Assembly (NCBI GenBank): GCA_002050355.1
Contig: MWYY01000115.1
Coordinates: forward strand, 62,001-126,000
From: Acidobacteria bacterium 28-9
Lineage (GTDB): Bacteria > Acidobacteriota > Blastocatellia > Pyrinomonadales > Pyrinomonadaceae
DNA: 64,000 nt
Direction of reading: 5' to 3'
The notes under the pieces are model-generated. The model was not told where the DNA came from, made no database searches, and saw only the letters and a program-made list of their open reading frames with translations. The position numbers and the translations under genes are program-made. Shown one piece after another: positions 44,604 through 56,740 of this stretch; position 1 is the first letter of the stretch; each line of letters opens with the position of its first letter.

Positions 44604-47600
44604 TTACAAAATCCAATGAACTCCACATCCTTTCCGCTGTAATTCATCTTCAAGGCGGCTTGTCCCTTGTATCCGTAAAGGTTGAGAAAGCATTGAAAGT
44701 GAGAAATTTTCTTCGAGCGAAATATTAAATATAATTTCACAGTTTCCTTTGCTTTTGCTCAAAATAGAAAACAAATCATCCAAAAGATGCTCATCAAATC
44801 CAACTCCGGGAAGGGTTAAGTATAACTTTTTTGCTTTTAACGGGACAGCATCAGCAATTTTTTTCGCTTCTTCCAATATTAAGGTTATTTCCTGCCCTTC
44901 ACTTGATTCAACCTTGCCGTCAACAAGCAGCAGTTCACCGTCGCTCAGGCAGTCGGCATATTTAGAAAAGGCTTCCGCCCAAGCCAAACATTTTACCGCG
45001 CTCGATTGATCCTCCAACCTAAAAATGCAAAAACGGTTGCCCTTTTTACTGTATCTGACTTGCTGGCTCGAAACGATGCCGGCTAAAGTGATTTTATCTC
45101 CCGGTTTAATTTCATCATAATCGGCGATATTCCGTATTTTCAAATCCGATAACACCTGACTGAAAGCATCCAGCGGATGACTCGATAAATAAAAACCAAC
45201 AGATAATTTCTCTTGCCTGGATAATTCGGCTTGCGACCAGGGAGCTACCTTTGGCAAATCGGCATTCAAATCTATTTGACTCATCTGTGTTGTTCCGAAG
45301 AGATCAGTCTGACCACGCATCTTGTCTTGCCATATCCTCTGCCCGCGCGTTAATGCACCTTCTATCGCCGCAAAATTCTGTGCCCTCCAAAGCTTCACCG
45401 CAGCATTGTCTGTAGACTGCGGCGGCATTAAAGAATCGAAAGCTCCGGCAGTAACCAAACATTCCAGTACACGACGAGTAATAGTTCCTTGCCCGACCCG
45501 GGCAGTAAAATCGGACAGGGAAGTGAATTTTCCTTTCTCTCTAGCTTGTCTAATAGCGTTTATACTATTTGCGCCAATGCCTTTTATTGCACTCAATCCA
45601 AAACGAACGTCATTTTCTAATGGTGTAAAATCCGCATCGCTTTCGTTTACATCCGGCGGCAATAGTTTCAAACCAGCATAACGCAGTTCTGTAGAATACT
45701 TGTAAATCTTGGCTGTGTCGTCTGACTCGTTAGATAAAACAGCTGCATAAAAATAAGCAGGATAGTGTGCTTTAAGATAAGCAGTTTGGTAAGCCAGATA
45801 AGCATAGGCAACACTATGACTTCGGTTAAACCCGTAATCGGCAAACTGTGCCATTAGATTATAAATTTCCTCCGCTTTTTCTTCCGGAATGCCTCTGCTG
45901 ACTGACCCTTTTATAAATTTCTCCGAATGCAGCGCCATCTCTTCGCGTTTCTTTTTGCCCATCGCACGTCGCATCATATCCGCTTCGCCCAAACTATATC
46001 CGGCAAGGGTTTGCGCCAGTTGCATAATTTGCTCCTGGTAGACAAGAATACCGTAGGTATTACTTAAAATTTCCTTCATTTGAGGAATAATATATTGGAC
46101 GCGTTTTTCGCCGCGATGCCTTGCAATAAAATCGTCAACCATTCCTCCATCCAATGGACCCGGGCGATATAGAGCATTCAGTGCCGCTAAATCTTCCAAT
46201 TCTTTTGGCTTGAGCCGACGGCAAATTTCCTGCATACCAGGTGACTCAAATTGAAAAATCGCTTCGGTTCGTCCTTCGCCGAAAAGGAACATTGTTTTTT
46301 CGTCCTCGAGGGGGACTTTACTCCAATCTATTACAGTATTTGTCTTGAGCTTAAGATTTTTTAAGCAATCGCTTATAATGGTTAAGGCGGTTAAAGCTAG
46401 GAAATCCATCTTAAGCAGACCAACTTTTTCAAGGTCGTTCATCGTGTACTGACTGGTGAGTTCGCCTTTGGCAGATACTGCTATAGGAATTATTTCCTGA
46501 AGTGGTTTTGGTGAAATTACAACTCCTGCCGCGTGAACCGAAGAATGTCTCGCACAGCCTTCGAGTCTCTTTGCCAAATCAACCAGCTTTTTTGTGTCAG
46601 GGTCAGTTTCCGTTGCTTTTCGCAATTCTCCAACTTGTTCGAGCGCTTGGGAAATACTTATATTTCGTCCGCGAACCGGCGGCGGTATGAGTTTTGCAAT
46701 TTTTTCAACCTCACCGTAGGGAATACTCAATGCTCGTCCGACATCCTTTATAGCAGCTTTTGAAGCCATTGTTCCAAAAGTAATTATTTGGCAAACCGAA
46801 TCTCGACCGTAAAACTCTGTTACGTGATTTATTACATCGGCACGTCCGCGGACACAAAAATCGATGTCAATGTCCGGCATCGAAATTCTTTCCGGATTGA
46901 GAAAACGCTCAAAAAGCAAATCATATTGAAGCGGATCGACATCCGTGATTTCCATACAATAAGCTACCAGCGATCCGGCTGCCGAACCGCGTCCCGGACC
47001 GACCGGTATACCTTTTTCCTTTGCAAAGCGTATAAAATCCCAGACAATCAAAAAATATCCGGGGAACTCCATGTTTTTGATTGTGGATATTTCTTTTTCG
47101 ATTCGTTTCCGGTAATCGACAAGCGTGTGTTTGAGTTTACCCTCCGAGAGTTTGGGTAACCATACTTCTTGTTTTCGTGCCTCAAAGCCTTCGATAACGA
47201 TTTTTTGAAAATACTCTTCAATTGTATTGCAGCCCGAATCAGTCGGAATCGGATAACTTGGTAAAGTTAATTTGCTTTTTTTTGGAAACTCTACCTGACA
47301 CATTTCGGCGATTTTTATTGTGTTATCCAATGCGCCCGGTAATTCAGAGCCGAAGATTTCCCACATCTCCTTGGCTGAACGCAAGTAAAAGTTGTCGTTC
47401 TCGAATCGGGTTCGGGTACTGTCATTGACGGTTTTGGATTCGCCGATTGCCATCAAAATCTCATGAGCCAAGGCATCTTCCTTTGTTAAATAATGAACAT
47501 CATTGGTTGCCACCAGCGATATTTCCGCTCTACCCGCAAGTTCTACGATTTGTTTTTGAATTTTTGCCTCGACTGCTAAACCATGGTCTTGAATTTCTAT

Positions 47601-48143
47601 AAAAAAGTTTCCCTTTCCGAATATCTCTTCTAGTTGTTTTGCATTTTGATAGGATTTCTCGAAATTTTCTTGTCTGATGAAATGCCATATTGCGCCGTTA
47701 AAACCTGATGATAAAGCAATTAGCCCCTCACTTTTTTCGGCTAATAATTCTAAATCTATACGCGGTTTGTGATAAAAACCTTCGGTGAAGGCTTTCGAAG
47801 CTAAATTTACCAGATTATGATAACCTGTTAGATTTTTCGCCAACAGGATTAAATTATAGTATGGTCTCTCGCCTGTTTTGATATTTGATTCTTGAGCAAA
47901 ACGGCTGCCAAACGTAAGATATGCTTCATAGCCTAAAATCGGATGAATCTCCGAGTCTTTCATGTTATTATAGAAGGAAATTGCGCCGTACATATTGCCG
48001 TAATCGGTTATGGCACAAGCTTTCATATCCAATTCTTTCAAGCGTCCGGCGAGCGGTTTGAGTTGGATGGCACTTTGTAAGAGACTATAATCCGAATGCA
48101 TGTGCAGATGAACGAAATCTTTACTTTTAAATTGCGTGTTCAT
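44604..48143 (-). CDS. dnaE: DNA polymerase III subunit alpha
   Basis: 1179 residues, DnaE1 length. The N-terminal PHP domain begins H-L-H-M-H-S-D-Y-S. The polymerase core has [10 protein letters not shown] (about 390) and the catalytic P-D-I-D-I-D-F, with [11 protein letters not shown] and the C-family fingers after it. A helix-hairpin-helix, an OB fold ([10 protein letters not shown]) and a short C-terminal tau-binding region follow. In the PHP domain the usual T-D-H-G reads T-D-Y-G (Tyr 48), so at least one metal ligand is missing and intrinsic proofreading is unlikely; a separate DnaQ is expected. It is upstream of accA. Confidence 0.98.
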   Translation of the reverse strand: MNTQFKSKDFVHLHMHSDYSLLQSAIQLKPLAGRLKELDMKACAITDYGNMYGAISFYNNMKDSEIHPILGYEAYLTFGSRFAQESNIKTGERPYYNLILLAKNLTGYHNLVNLASKAFTEGFYHKPRIDLELLAEKSEGLIALSSGFNGAIWHFIRQENFEKSYQNAKQLEEIFGKGNFFIEIQDHGLAVEAKIQKQIVELAGRAEISLVATNDVHYLTKEDALAHEILMAIGESKTVNDSTRTRFENDNFYLRSAKEMWEIFGSELPGALDNTIKIAEMCQVEFPKKSKLTLPSYPIPTDSGCNTIEEYFQKIVIEGFEARKQEVWLPKLSEGKLKHTLVDYRKRIEKEISTIKNMEFPGYFLIVWDFIRFAKEKGIPVGPGRGSAAGSLVAYCMEITDVDPLQYDLLFERFLNPERISMPDIDIDFCVRGRADVINHVTEFYGRDSVCQIITFGTMASKAAIKDVGRALSIPYGEVEKIAKLIPPPVRGRNISISQALEQVGELRKATETDPDTKKLVDLAKRLEGCARHSSVHAAGVVISPKPLQEIIPIAVSAKGELTSQYTMNDLEKVGLLKMDFLALTALTIISDCLKNLKLKTNTVIDWSKVPLEDEKTMFLFGEGRTEAIFQFESPGMQEICRRLKPKELEDLAALNALYRPGPLDGGMVDDFIARHRGEKRVQYIIPQMKEILSNTYGILVYQEQIMQLAQTLAGYSLGEADMMRRAMGKKKREEMALHSEKFIKGSVSRGIPEEKAEEIYNLMAQFADYGFNRSHSVAYAYLAYQTAYLKAHYPAYFYAAVLSNESDDTAKIYKYSTELRYAGLKLLPPDVNESDADFTPLENDVRFGLSAIKGIGANSINAIRQAREKGKFTSLSDFTARVGQGTITRRVLECLVTAGAFDSLMPPQSTDNAAVKLWRAQNFAAIEGALTRGQRIWQDKMRGQTDLFGTTQMSQIDLNADLPKVAPWSQAELSRQEKLSVGFYLSSHPLDAFSQVLSDLKIRNIADYDEIKPGDKITLAGIVSSQQVRYSKKGNRFCIFRLEDQSSAVKCLAWAEAFSKYADCLSDGELLLVDGKVESSEGQEITLILEEAKKIADAVPLKAKKLYLTLPGVGFDEHLLDDLFSILSKSKGNCEIIFNISLEENFSLSMLSQPLRIQGTSRLEDELQRKGCGVHWIL

Positions 48144-48190
48144 ATATTTCGGCGGTTAATTCCTTTTTCGCCTTTTTGTAAAATAAGTTT

Positions 48191-49516
48191 ATGAAAAAAG
48201 TTTATTTGGAAACTTTCGGCTGTCAAATGAATGTTTCCGATTCTGAGCGAATAGCCACTCAACTGGAAATTGACGGTTTTCAAATCATACCGAATGAAAA
48301 TTCGGCAGATGTTGTTTTATTAAATACTTGTTCAATTAGAGAAAAGGCAGAACACAAACTTTATACGAGAATCGGACAAATCTGCAACACCGCAGACAAA
48401 AAACCGTTTATAGGCGTTCTGGGTTGTGTCGCTCAACTCGAAGGTGAGACCCTTTTTAAGGGTAATCCTGCTATCGATTTTGTTGTCGGAACAAAAGCCG
48501 TCGGTCGTATCTCCGAAGCTGTCGAAAGAGTGTTAGACGGGGGGAAAAAATTCGCTGATTTAAGAGATAGAGACGCCGATTATAACTGGACTGTTTCTAC
48601 TTCGCAGAGACATTCGCCTTTTGTCGGGTTTGTTCCAATAATTGAGGGTTGTAATAAATTCTGCACTTATTGTATTGTACCTTTTTCCAGAGGACGGGAG
48701 AAAAGTTTAACGGCTGCGGAAATTATCAGACAAGTTCAGGTTTTGAAGATTCAAGGCATCAGGGAAGTTCATCTAATCGGTCAAAATGTGAACAGCTATC
48801 GCCCGATGAGTGAAGAAGGACTTGAAGGATTCTATGGTGCGACGCCGTTTTCTCGTCTTCTGCGCGCGGTTGCCGCAACCGGTATCGAACGTATAAAATT
48901 TAACACTTCATTTCCGAGAGATTTTCATACGGATATAATCAAAGCTATTGAGGAAAATGAAAATCTTTGCAACTGGGTTCATCTGCCGGTTCAGTCGGGT
49001 AGTAACGATGTACTCAAAATTATGCGCCGCGGTCACAGTATTGAAAGTTATATGGAGAAAGTAGACAAGATAAAATCTTCCGACAGAAAAATTTCTTTAA
49101 CAACCGATATTATTGTCGGGTTTCCAACTGAAACCGAGGAGAATTTTGCAGAGACTCTAGAAATGGCACAGTACTGTCACTTTGACAGCGCTTTCGTCTT
49201 TAAATATTCACCTCGATTCGGAACCCCAGCATTTGAGATGCATGACACGATTTCTAAGCAAATTAAAACAGAGCGGTTTTTGGTATTGGAAAAAGTTCTC
49301 AGGAAAAGTCAGCAGATTGCTCTGCAAGATCAATTAAATAAAACGTTTAAAGTATTAGCGGAAAGAATTTCCAGCAAAAATAATCGTGAGATGACAGGAC
49401 ACACAACTTGTCATAAAATTGTTAATTTTAAAGGTGCTGATGTTCTGCTCGGCGATATTGTAAATGTTAAAATTACCGAATGTAAGAAAAATTCTCTGTA
49501 TGGAGAAGTTTGCTAA
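48191..49516 (+). CDS. miaB: tRNA-2-methylthio-N6-dimethylallyladenosine synthase MiaB
   Basis: 441 residues. The N-terminal UPF0004 domain has its three cluster cysteines (F-G-C-Q-M-N, N-T-C-S-I-R and L-G-C-V-A-Q). The radical-SAM domain has C-N-K-F-C-T-Y-C (about 155-162) and V-P-F-S-R-G-R-E, and a C-terminal TRAM domain follows. It methylthiolates i6A37 of tRNAs reading UNN codons. The E-G-C-N-K-F-C-T-Y-C-I-V-P variant is MiaB rather than RimO or MtaB. A bifunctional-nuclease-family gene follows after 13 bases. Confidence 0.97.
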   Translation: MKKVYLETFGCQMNVSDSERIATQLEIDGFQIIPNENSADVVLLNTCSIREKAEHKLYTRIGQICNTADKKPFIGVLGCVAQLEGETLFKGNPAIDFVVGTKAVGRISEAVERVLDGGKKFADLRDRDADYNWTVSTSQRHSPFVGFVPIIEGCNKFCTYCIVPFSRGREKSLTAAEIIRQVQVLKIQGIREVHLIGQNVNSYRPMSEEGLEGFYGATPFSRLLRAVAATGIERIKFNTSFPRDFHTDIIKAIEENENLCNWVHLPVQSGSNDVLKIMRRGHSIESYMEKVDKIKSSDRKISLTTDIIVGFPTETEENFAETLEMAQYCHFDSAFVFKYSPRFGTPAFEMHDTISKQIKTERFLVLEKVLRKSQQIALQDQLNKTFKVLAERISSKNNREMTGHTTCHKIVNFKGADVLLGDIVNVKITECKKNSLYGEVC

Positions 49517-49529
49517 AAATCATTTTTTT

Positions 49530-50000
49530 ATGCTTGTAGAAGTTAAAATCGGGGCGTTGATTATGGATCCCAACACAAATACTCCGATAGTTGTGTTAAA
49601 GGGAATTGATACAGAAACAATTTTACCGATCTGGGTGGGTGCCTTTGAAGCCAACGCCATAGCTATTGAAATCGAAAAAATCGCATCGCAACGTCCTTTG
49701 ACACACGATTTGTTAAAAAATTTTATCTTAGAAACTGGCTTCACATTATTAAAAGTTGTTATTTCCGATTTACGGAATAATACTTTTTACGCAATGATAG
49801 AATTAGTTAATGACAAAAAAGAAATAATGGTTCTCGATTCACGTCCATCTGACGCTATTGCGCTTGCTTTGAGGCTCAACGGTGCAATTTTTGTAGAGCA
49901 AAAGGTTTTTGATGTCTCTACTGAAACAGCACATTCTGAAGCTGATTCTCGAGAAAAAACCGTTTCGCCGGTTGAAGAATGGCCCGATCTAATCAGCTAA
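49530..50000 (+). CDS. Bifunctional-nuclease-family protein (BFN, DUF151)
   Basis: About 156 residues from the ATG at 49530; the longer frame starts inside miaB. It shows the DUF151 pattern V-V-L-K-G-I-D-T-E-T-I-L-P-I-W-V-G-A-F-E and D-S-R-P-S-D-A-I-A-L-A-L-R. A plant member has combined DNase/RNase activity, and the bacterial role is not settled. It commonly follows miaB in this group of bacteria. A 35-residue acidic tail follows the domain. Confidence 0.9.
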   Translation: MLVEVKIGALIMDPNTNTPIVVLKGIDTETILPIWVGAFEANAIAIEIEKIASQRPLTHDLLKNFILETGFTLLKVVISDLRNNTFYAMIELVNDKKEIMVLDSRPSDAIALALRLNGAIFVEQKVFDVSTETAHSEADSREKTVSPVEEWPDLIS

Positions 50001-50021
50001 GTTTATCTTTTATTTATAATA

Positions 50022-50777
50022 ATGATTATAGTTATTGCTAACCAAAAGGGTGGAGTTGGAAAAACCACTACTGCCATAAATCTCTCCGCTGCGTGTGCTA
50101 TGCAGGGGAAAAACGTTTTATTGATTGATTTAGATCCTCAAGGAAACAGTTCGCTTTCATTTGTTGATTCCGAGAAAATCAATGGGAGTGCATTTGAGTT
50201 GTTTACTGAGGTAAATCAGCCTTGGGAAAATTTTATTTATCAGACAAAAGTTAAAAAGCTGGAAATTGTTCCCTCAAAGATAAATCTTGCCAAATTAGAA
50301 GCGAAACTGGTCGGAGACTTTGATGCTATTTTTCGTCTAAGAGATAGACTCGAACAAGTTCGTTCTGATTACGATTTGATTTTTATTGACACTCCGCCAA
50401 CACTCGGACTTATTACCGTTAACGCCTTGGTAGCCGCGACACATGTCTTGATCCCCATTCAATCTTCATATTTTGCGTTGGAAGGAACTGATGATTTGCT
50501 AGAAACAATCGAAAAGGTACGCTCGCGTCCAAATCCGGATTTGGATTTGCTTGGAGTTTTAGTAACGCTTTTTGATAAACGTACGTCATTGTCAAAAGAT
50601 GTCGAAGCACATATTCGTAATGTTTTTGGGGAAAAAGCGTTCAAGACTATTATCACAAGAAGCGTACGGCTTGAGGAATCGCCAGCGCATAAAGAAACTA
50701 TCTTTACATTTTCGCCGAATTCATCCGGTTCAATCGAATATCAAAAATTAAGCAAGGAGGTTTTAAGTCGTGTCTAA
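50022..50777 (+). CDS. parA: Chromosome-partitioning ATPase ParA (Soj)
   Basis: 251 residues. The deviant Walker A is N-Q-K-G-G-V-G-K-T-T (about 7-16), A' is D-L-D-P-Q-G-N, and Walker B lies in Y-D-L-I-F-I-D-T-P-P-T-L. No N-terminal helix-turn-helix is present, so it is the chromosomal (type Ib/Soj) form. It overlaps parB by 8 bases, giving translational coupling. It acts with ParB in moving origin regions. Confidence 0.96.
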   Translation: MIIVIANQKGGVGKTTTAINLSAACAMQGKNVLLIDLDPQGNSSLSFVDSEKINGSAFELFTEVNQPWENFIYQTKVKKLEIVPSKINLAKLEAKLVGDFDAIFRLRDRLEQVRSDYDLIFIDTPPTLGLITVNALVAATHVLIPIQSSYFALEGTDDLLETIEKVRSRPNPDLDLLGVLVTLFDKRTSLSKDVEAHIRNVFGEKAFKTIITRSVRLEESPAHKETIFTFSPNSSGSIEYQKLSKEVLSRV

Positions 50778-51636
50778 AAGAGGTTTGCCAACTGGAGTTA
50801 AAATGCGTCATGATTCTCACTATGTGGAAGATTTAGCGGGTCCGAACCGCTCCGTCGGTCGAAAAATTCCTATCAATCTTATTCAACCAAACCCAGATCA
50901 GCCGCGTTCGGAAATAGGTGATTTATCTGAATTAGCAGGCTCCATTAAGGAAAAAGGTGTTTTAGAACCAATTTTAGTAAAACCTGATTCGAAATCGGGC
51001 ATATGGATGATTATCGCTGGCGAGAGACGCTGGCGAGCAGCTAATCTCGCTGGTTTAGATGAAGTTCCTTGCATCGAACTCGATATTGATGAAAAAGATA
51101 TAGCCGAGATTGCTTTGATTGAAAATTTGCAAAGAAAAGATTTAACGATTTGGGAAGAAGTTGACGGTTATGCTTATTTGATAGAAAAATTTAGTTATAC
51201 ACACGAAGAAGTTGCCAAAAAGATCGGTAAAAGCCGAACAACTATAACAGAGTCTCTATCCATTGCAGGTTTGCCAGACATCATCCGCACAAAATGCCGC
51301 CAAGTTAATATAAACGCAAAATCAGCTTTGCTCGAAATTGCGCGTCAATTTGATGAAAAAGCGATGCATGCATTTTTAGACAATACTATTAATCAATCGC
51401 CAAATCATAAAACTGCACGTGGAAAAGCGAAGATAAACAATAAATCGAGTAAAAATTTAGTTGTTGCCAAGAAGAATCTTAACGGATATAATTCGAAAAA
51501 TAATATCTTTAGATATACTCCAGAAAACGAAACCTTTAATTTGGAAATACATTTTCTGAAAGAGAATAACTATAGTAAGAAAGAAATTCTTTTAGCCCTA
51601 AAGGAAACGTTTAATAAAATCAAAATCGAACCGTGA
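50770..51636 (+). CDS. parB: Chromosome-partitioning protein ParB (Spo0J)
   Basis: 288 residues from a GTG inside the parA end, with AAGGAGG upstream. ParB/Srx domain with the CTPase motif G-E-R-R-W-R-A-A (about 87-94) and L-I-E-N-L-Q-R-K-D-L. A helix-turn-helix follows (T-H-E-E-V-A-K-K-I-G-K-S-R-T-T), then a Lys/Asn-rich linker (about 210-245) and a C-terminal dimerisation segment. It loads on parS and spreads as a CTP-dependent clamp. I saw no good parS palindrome near by. Confidence 0.95.
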   Translation: MSKRGLPTGVKMRHDSHYVEDLAGPNRSVGRKIPINLIQPNPDQPRSEIGDLSELAGSIKEKGVLEPILVKPDSKSGIWMIIAGERRWRAANLAGLDEVPCIELDIDEKDIAEIALIENLQRKDLTIWEEVDGYAYLIEKFSYTHEEVAKKIGKSRTTITESLSIAGLPDIIRTKCRQVNINAKSALLEIARQFDEKAMHAFLDNTINQSPNHKTARGKAKINNKSSKNLVVAKKNLNGYNSKNNIFRYTPENETFNLEIHFLKENNYSKKEILLALKETFNKIKIEP

Positions 51637-51730
51637 TTAAAATAAATGTAATAATTACATAATCTTTATTATCAGACGCTAATTGTGTTATTCTAATTAT
51701 TGCTATCTGCATTTAACTTTTCTTCCCTTT

Positions 51731-51759
51731 TTGACACTGTATCAATAAACGGCTACCAT
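51731..51759 (+). promoter_or_regulatory. Candidate sigma-70 promoter for metK
   Basis: TTGACA at 51731-51736 and TACCAT at 51754-51759 with a 17-base spacer, ending 61 bases before the metK start. The -35 is a perfect consensus match and the -10 is fair. Confidence 0.6.
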
Positions 51760-51820
51760 TTTCCTTTTGTCACATTTTCAAAAAGATTAAATTTTTTTTT
51801 ATTAAAGGAGTTACAAATAA

Positions 51821-52984
51821 TTGAGTAAGGCAAATTTTTTATTTACGTCAGAATCAGTAACAGAAGGACATCCCGATAAAATTGCCGACCAAATCTCGGA
51901 TGCTATTCTTGATGCAATAATTGAACAGGATCCAAACGGCAGAGTTGCTTGTGAAACTTTGGTTACAACCGGTTTAGCCGTCGTAGCAGGTGAAATTACA
52001 ACAACCGCAAAAGTTAATTATAAACAAATTATTCGAGATACGATTGCGGAAATCGGGTATAACAATGCCGTTTATGGTTACGATTCAAACACCTGCAGCG
52101 TCATTGACGCCATCGGAACGCAATCGCCTGACATCGCCCAAGGCGTTGACACAGGTGGTGCTGGTGACCAGGGATTAATGTTCGGTTTTGCCTGTAATGA
52201 AACTGATGAATTGATGCCACTGCCAATACAATTAGCTCACAATCTTACGCGCAAACTTTCAGAATTACGTAGAGATGGCGAACTTCCCTATCTTCGACCC
52301 GACGGAAAATCACAGGTTACTGTCGAGTACCGCGACGGCAGACCATTTCGGGTTGAAGCAGTCGTAATTTCCACGCAACACGCCGATGATGTTACAAATG
52401 AAACGCTCCGTTCCGATGTTCTGGAAAAAATTATAAAAACAACTGTCCCGGGCGATCTTCTGGATGAAAACACAAAATATCATATAAACCCGACCGGTCG
52501 TTTTGTTGTCGGCGGTCCGATGGGCGATGCCGGTGTTACGGGTCGAAAGATTATTGTTGATACTTATGGCGGGTACGCCCCGCACGGCGGAGGAGCCTTT
52601 TCCGGCAAAGACCCGACAAAGGTTGACCGCTCGGCAGCTTATATGGCGCGTTATATCGCTAAAAATATTGTAGCTTCAGGACTAGCGGAAAAATGTACCG
52701 TTCAGCTCGCTTACGCCATCGGTGTTGCAGAACCGGTCTCAGTTCTGGTTGATACTCACGACACGGGTCGAATTGATGAAACAAAACTTGCCGATGCGGT
52801 TCGTGGAATTTTTAAATTAACGCCGAAAGGTATTATCGAAACACTTGATTTGCGCCGCCCGATTTTCAAAGCGACGGCAAAATTCGGTCATTTTGGTCGC
52901 ACTAATGACGAATTTACCTGGGAGAAAACCGATAAAGTTGACGCTTTATTAAATGCCGTCAACGGGGCGGCAAGCGCAGTCTAA
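51821..52984 (+). CDS. metK: S-adenosylmethionine synthase
   Basis: 387 residues from a TTG start, which is decided by a good AAAGGAG at 51804-51810 and by the family start [19 protein letters not shown]. Signatures are [10 protein letters not shown] (about 115-124) and the phosphate-binding [16 protein letters not shown]. It makes SAM from ATP and methionine. The ahcY gene follows after 99 bases, so synthesis of SAM and removal of SAH are encoded together. I saw no SAM or SAH riboswitch fold in either leader. Confidence 0.98.
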   Translation: MSKANFLFTSESVTEGHPDKIADQISDAILDAIIEQDPNGRVACETLVTTGLAVVAGEITTTAKVNYKQIIRDTIAEIGYNNAVYGYDSNTCSVIDAIGTQSPDIAQGVDTGGAGDQGLMFGFACNETDELMPLPIQLAHNLTRKLSELRRDGELPYLRPDGKSQVTVEYRDGRPFRVEAVVISTQHADDVTNETLRSDVLEKIIKTTVPGDLLDENTKYHINPTGRFVVGGPMGDAGVTGRKIIVDTYGGYAPHGGGAFSGKDPTKVDRSAAYMARYIAKNIVASGLAEKCTVQLAYAIGVAEPVSVLVDTHDTGRIDETKLADAVRGIFKLTPKGIIETLDLRRPIFKATAKFGHFGRTNDEFTWEKTDKVDALLNAVNGAASAV

Positions 52985-53035
52985 TTTTTATTCAAGTAGT
53001 CTGTATTTTTGATAAATCAAATTTGACTCATCTGA

Positions 53036-54361
<1,326 letters not shown>

Positions 54362-54381
54362 TTTTGCCTTAATAAAAAAAT

Positions 54382-54415
54382 AAAAAAGCGGAAAGCAAAA
54401 ACTTTCCGCTTTTTT
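54382..54415. terminator. Rho-independent terminator between convergent ahcY and the lptFG-type gene
   Basis: An 8-bp core (GCGGAAAG at 54388-54395 with CTTTCCGC at 54402-54409) and a 6-base loop. It is flanked by an A-run and a T-run that pair further, so it can work on both strands. Confidence 0.92.
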
Positions 54416-54444
54416 ATTTTTTTTACTATTTTAAAAAGTAAACG

Positions 54445-56733
54445 TCAGGTTTTCACTTTTGTCAGTAAATAAATACCCAAAATAGTAAAGAAGATAACCG
54501 GACTCCACACGGCAAAGCTAGGAGAGATAAAATCATTAAGTCCGAATTGTTCAAAGGTGCTGTTGATGCCAATGAAAAGAAGCCAGATTCCGACGCTATA
54601 TCCGACGGTTACAACTCTTCCCTTGCGACTTAGGGACAAAGCAAATGGAGCGGTAAAAAGCGTTATTACAAACGGAAGAAAGGCGTTTGTATATTTTTTT
54701 TCCATTGCAACCTGATACATTCTGCGTTCGGCGTCAGAGTCGCTATTTTCCGCCAGATTCTTTGTCTCTTCCACATTTAGATGACTGGGTTTTTTGTTAT
54801 TGCTGGTTACCAGTAAATCTACATTTTGATTTATTACAAAATTTGGTACTTTCCTCACATTTAATTTACCGTTCAACCAGGAGCTTTCTTCCGCTTCACT
54901 GGATAACGTTACTTTGTCTTTTGCCCAAACTGCCGCTGATGCTTTATAAATAGATTTCAATTTTGTACGATCATCGGAAAATTCATAAATCGCTAGATTT
55001 TTTACATTTTGGTTTGCATCGTTGCTTCCTTCTTCAAACTCAAATGAGTAAATCCGTTTGTCATCGGCTACCCAATATTTGGCTTGTTTTTTTAACAAAA
55101 CGCCACGATTGCGAATTTGAGCGCGCAATTCATCCTGGGTTTGATTTGCTGCCGGGAGGATTTTTTCCTGAAATTGCCAATTAAAAAACCCGATGAAAAT
55201 CATCAACCCGAAACACGGCAATAAAAGCCGGTAAGTGCTCTGCCCGGCAGCAATCCAAGTGACAATTTCATTTTGTCTGGATTTGATAACGAAAGTGGTC
55301 AACACGGCAACCATCAATGCCGACGGCGCAAGTTGGATATAAATAAAAGGCAATAAATAAAATAAATATTTAGCTAACAAGGCAAATCCGTTGTTGATTT
55401 CACCGGCAAATTTCCATAATTCGAAAGCCGTAAAAATAATATAAACGGAAGTTAAAAATACATAGGTGAGCAGAAAATACTTTATCAAATTCAAGATTAT
55501 ATCGAAATCTAGAATTCGCGTTGTGGGATTTATGTAAAAACTTCTTCTGGAAGTTTTAGTTATTACGGAGGTAAAAAAGGTTTTATATCTTTTATTAATT
55601 TTAAACCGATAATTATTTGAAAAAATCCTTTTAGAAATAAAAAACCAAGTAATAAACAAAAAACTTGTAGTAACCGGGATTAAACCTGCGGTTAAAACAC
55701 TTATTTGACCCGTTCTGGCAAGCTGCTCGCCAAAAAGCGTTAACAAATAATGAATTATTAAACTTGAAAGAGCTAAGACAATACCGAAACCTCTGCCTCC
55801 GCGATTAAACCTCAATACTAAAGATACGCCCAAAATCGCAAAAATAAGGGGCGTAACGGATAAAATAATTCGCCTCTGCCAAAGGATTTGTGCTTCCGTT
55901 TTCTCTTTGCCAGTCTTGGAGCGCACAAAACTCGCTAATTCCGTTAAACCCAGTTCTTCCGGTGTTTCTTCCGTTTTGCTTATTTGTTCTATTAATTCAG
56001 AACGCTGAGTTTTTATTGCTTGACGAACCTGCCTGATATTGTCTGTTATAAGTTTTGTTTCACCATTTTCATCGGAAATAGTATTGACAGTAGCGTTTTC
56101 TAAAACTAATTCTGAAGTTTCACCAACGACATCAATTCTACCTTCGCTTGATGTTATCAGACGCAGTTTTTTACCTTTTATATCTTCGTAATAAATAAAG
56201 ATATTTTTCCAAGTTCCCTTTTCTATATCACCATCTTTTACGTAGATTGTGTAACCATTTATTTCAGTGTTAAAAACACCAGGCTCAATTGGCGATTCAA
56301 GTTTGTATAAGGCAGTCTGTAATGCTACTTTTCTTACAATTTTAGCGGCAAACGGAACACCGTACAAATTTATTGAAAACGTAAGCAAGGAAAGCAAAAT
56401 CCCGAAAAAAACAATTGGAACAGTTATTTGCATATTACCGATTCCGGCAGCGCGCATCGCAATTAATTCGCTATCGCCTTGAATTCTCGATAATCCAATT
56501 ATGACGCCGATTAAAACTGCCATAGGGCAAGTAAACGCAATTACATTTGGAACGAGAGCCAACGTTAGTTGCCATATCAAATTTTTCGGTATATTTGCAT
56601 TAAAAAAAATGTCTGAAAAGCGGCTCGCCTGCTGAACAAACAGAATCACACTGACCAAAACCCACGAAAATAAAAAGTACGGCAGAACTGCTTGCCACAA
56701 ATATTTTGAAATTAACCAACCGGTTCGCTTCAT
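54445..56733 (-). CDS. Fused LptF-LptG lipopolysaccharide-export permease
   Basis: 762 residues, twice the usual ~360. Two YjgP/YjgQ units lie in tandem. The first (about 1-370) begins R-T-G-W-L-I-S-K-Y-L-W-Q-A-V-L-P and has six membrane segments around a periplasmic jellyroll. The second (about 405-762) begins after F-D-I-I-L-N-L-I-K-Y-F-L-L and repeats the layout. A basic linker (about 365-405) joins them. In E. coli LptF and LptG form the permease of the LptB2FGC complex that extracts LPS from the inner membrane. No lptB, lptC or lptA gene is adjacent. The fused form fixes 1:1 stoichiometry. Its presence shows a diderm envelope with LPS or a related glycolipid. Confidence 0.92.
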   Translation of the reverse strand: MKRTGWLISKYLWQAVLPYFLFSWVLVSVILFVQQASRFSDIFFNANIPKNLIWQLTLALVPNVIAFTCPMAVLIGVIIGLSRIQGDSELIAMRAAGIGNMQITVPIVFFGILLSLLTFSINLYGVPFAAKIVRKVALQTALYKLESPIEPGVFNTEINGYTIYVKDGDIEKGTWKNIFIYYEDIKGKKLRLITSSEGRIDVVGETSELVLENATVNTISDENGETKLITDNIRQVRQAIKTQRSELIEQISKTEETPEELGLTELASFVRSKTGKEKTEAQILWQRRIILSVTPLIFAILGVSLVLRFNRGGRGFGIVLALSSLIIHYLLTLFGEQLARTGQISVLTAGLIPVTTSFLFITWFFISKRIFSNNYRFKINKRYKTFFTSVITKTSRRSFYINPTTRILDFDIILNLIKYFLLTYVFLTSVYIIFTAFELWKFAGEINNGFALLAKYLFYLLPFIYIQLAPSALMVAVLTTFVIKSRQNEIVTWIAAGQSTYRLLLPCFGLMIFIGFFNWQFQEKILPAANQTQDELRAQIRNRGVLLKKQAKYWVADDKRIYSFEFEEGSNDANQNVKNLAIYEFSDDRTKLKSIYKASAAVWAKDKVTLSSEAEESSWLNGKLNVRKVPNFVINQNVDLLVTSNNKKPSHLNVEETKNLAENSDSDAERRMYQVAMEKKYTNAFLPFVITLFTAPFALSLSRKGRVVTVGYSVGIWLLFIGINSTFEQFGLNDFISPSFAVWSPVIFFTILGIYLLTKVKT

Positions 56734-56740
56734 TTTTCGA

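Noticed and set aside
51637-51820. Possible SAM or SAH riboswitch before metK or ahcY
   Set aside because: Neither leader shows the conserved riboswitch cores or a stable multi-helix fold; the metK leader instead has an ordinary promoter.
50022-51820. parS site beside parA-parB
   Set aside because: I looked for TGTTTCACGTGAAACA-like palindromes and saw no good match near by.
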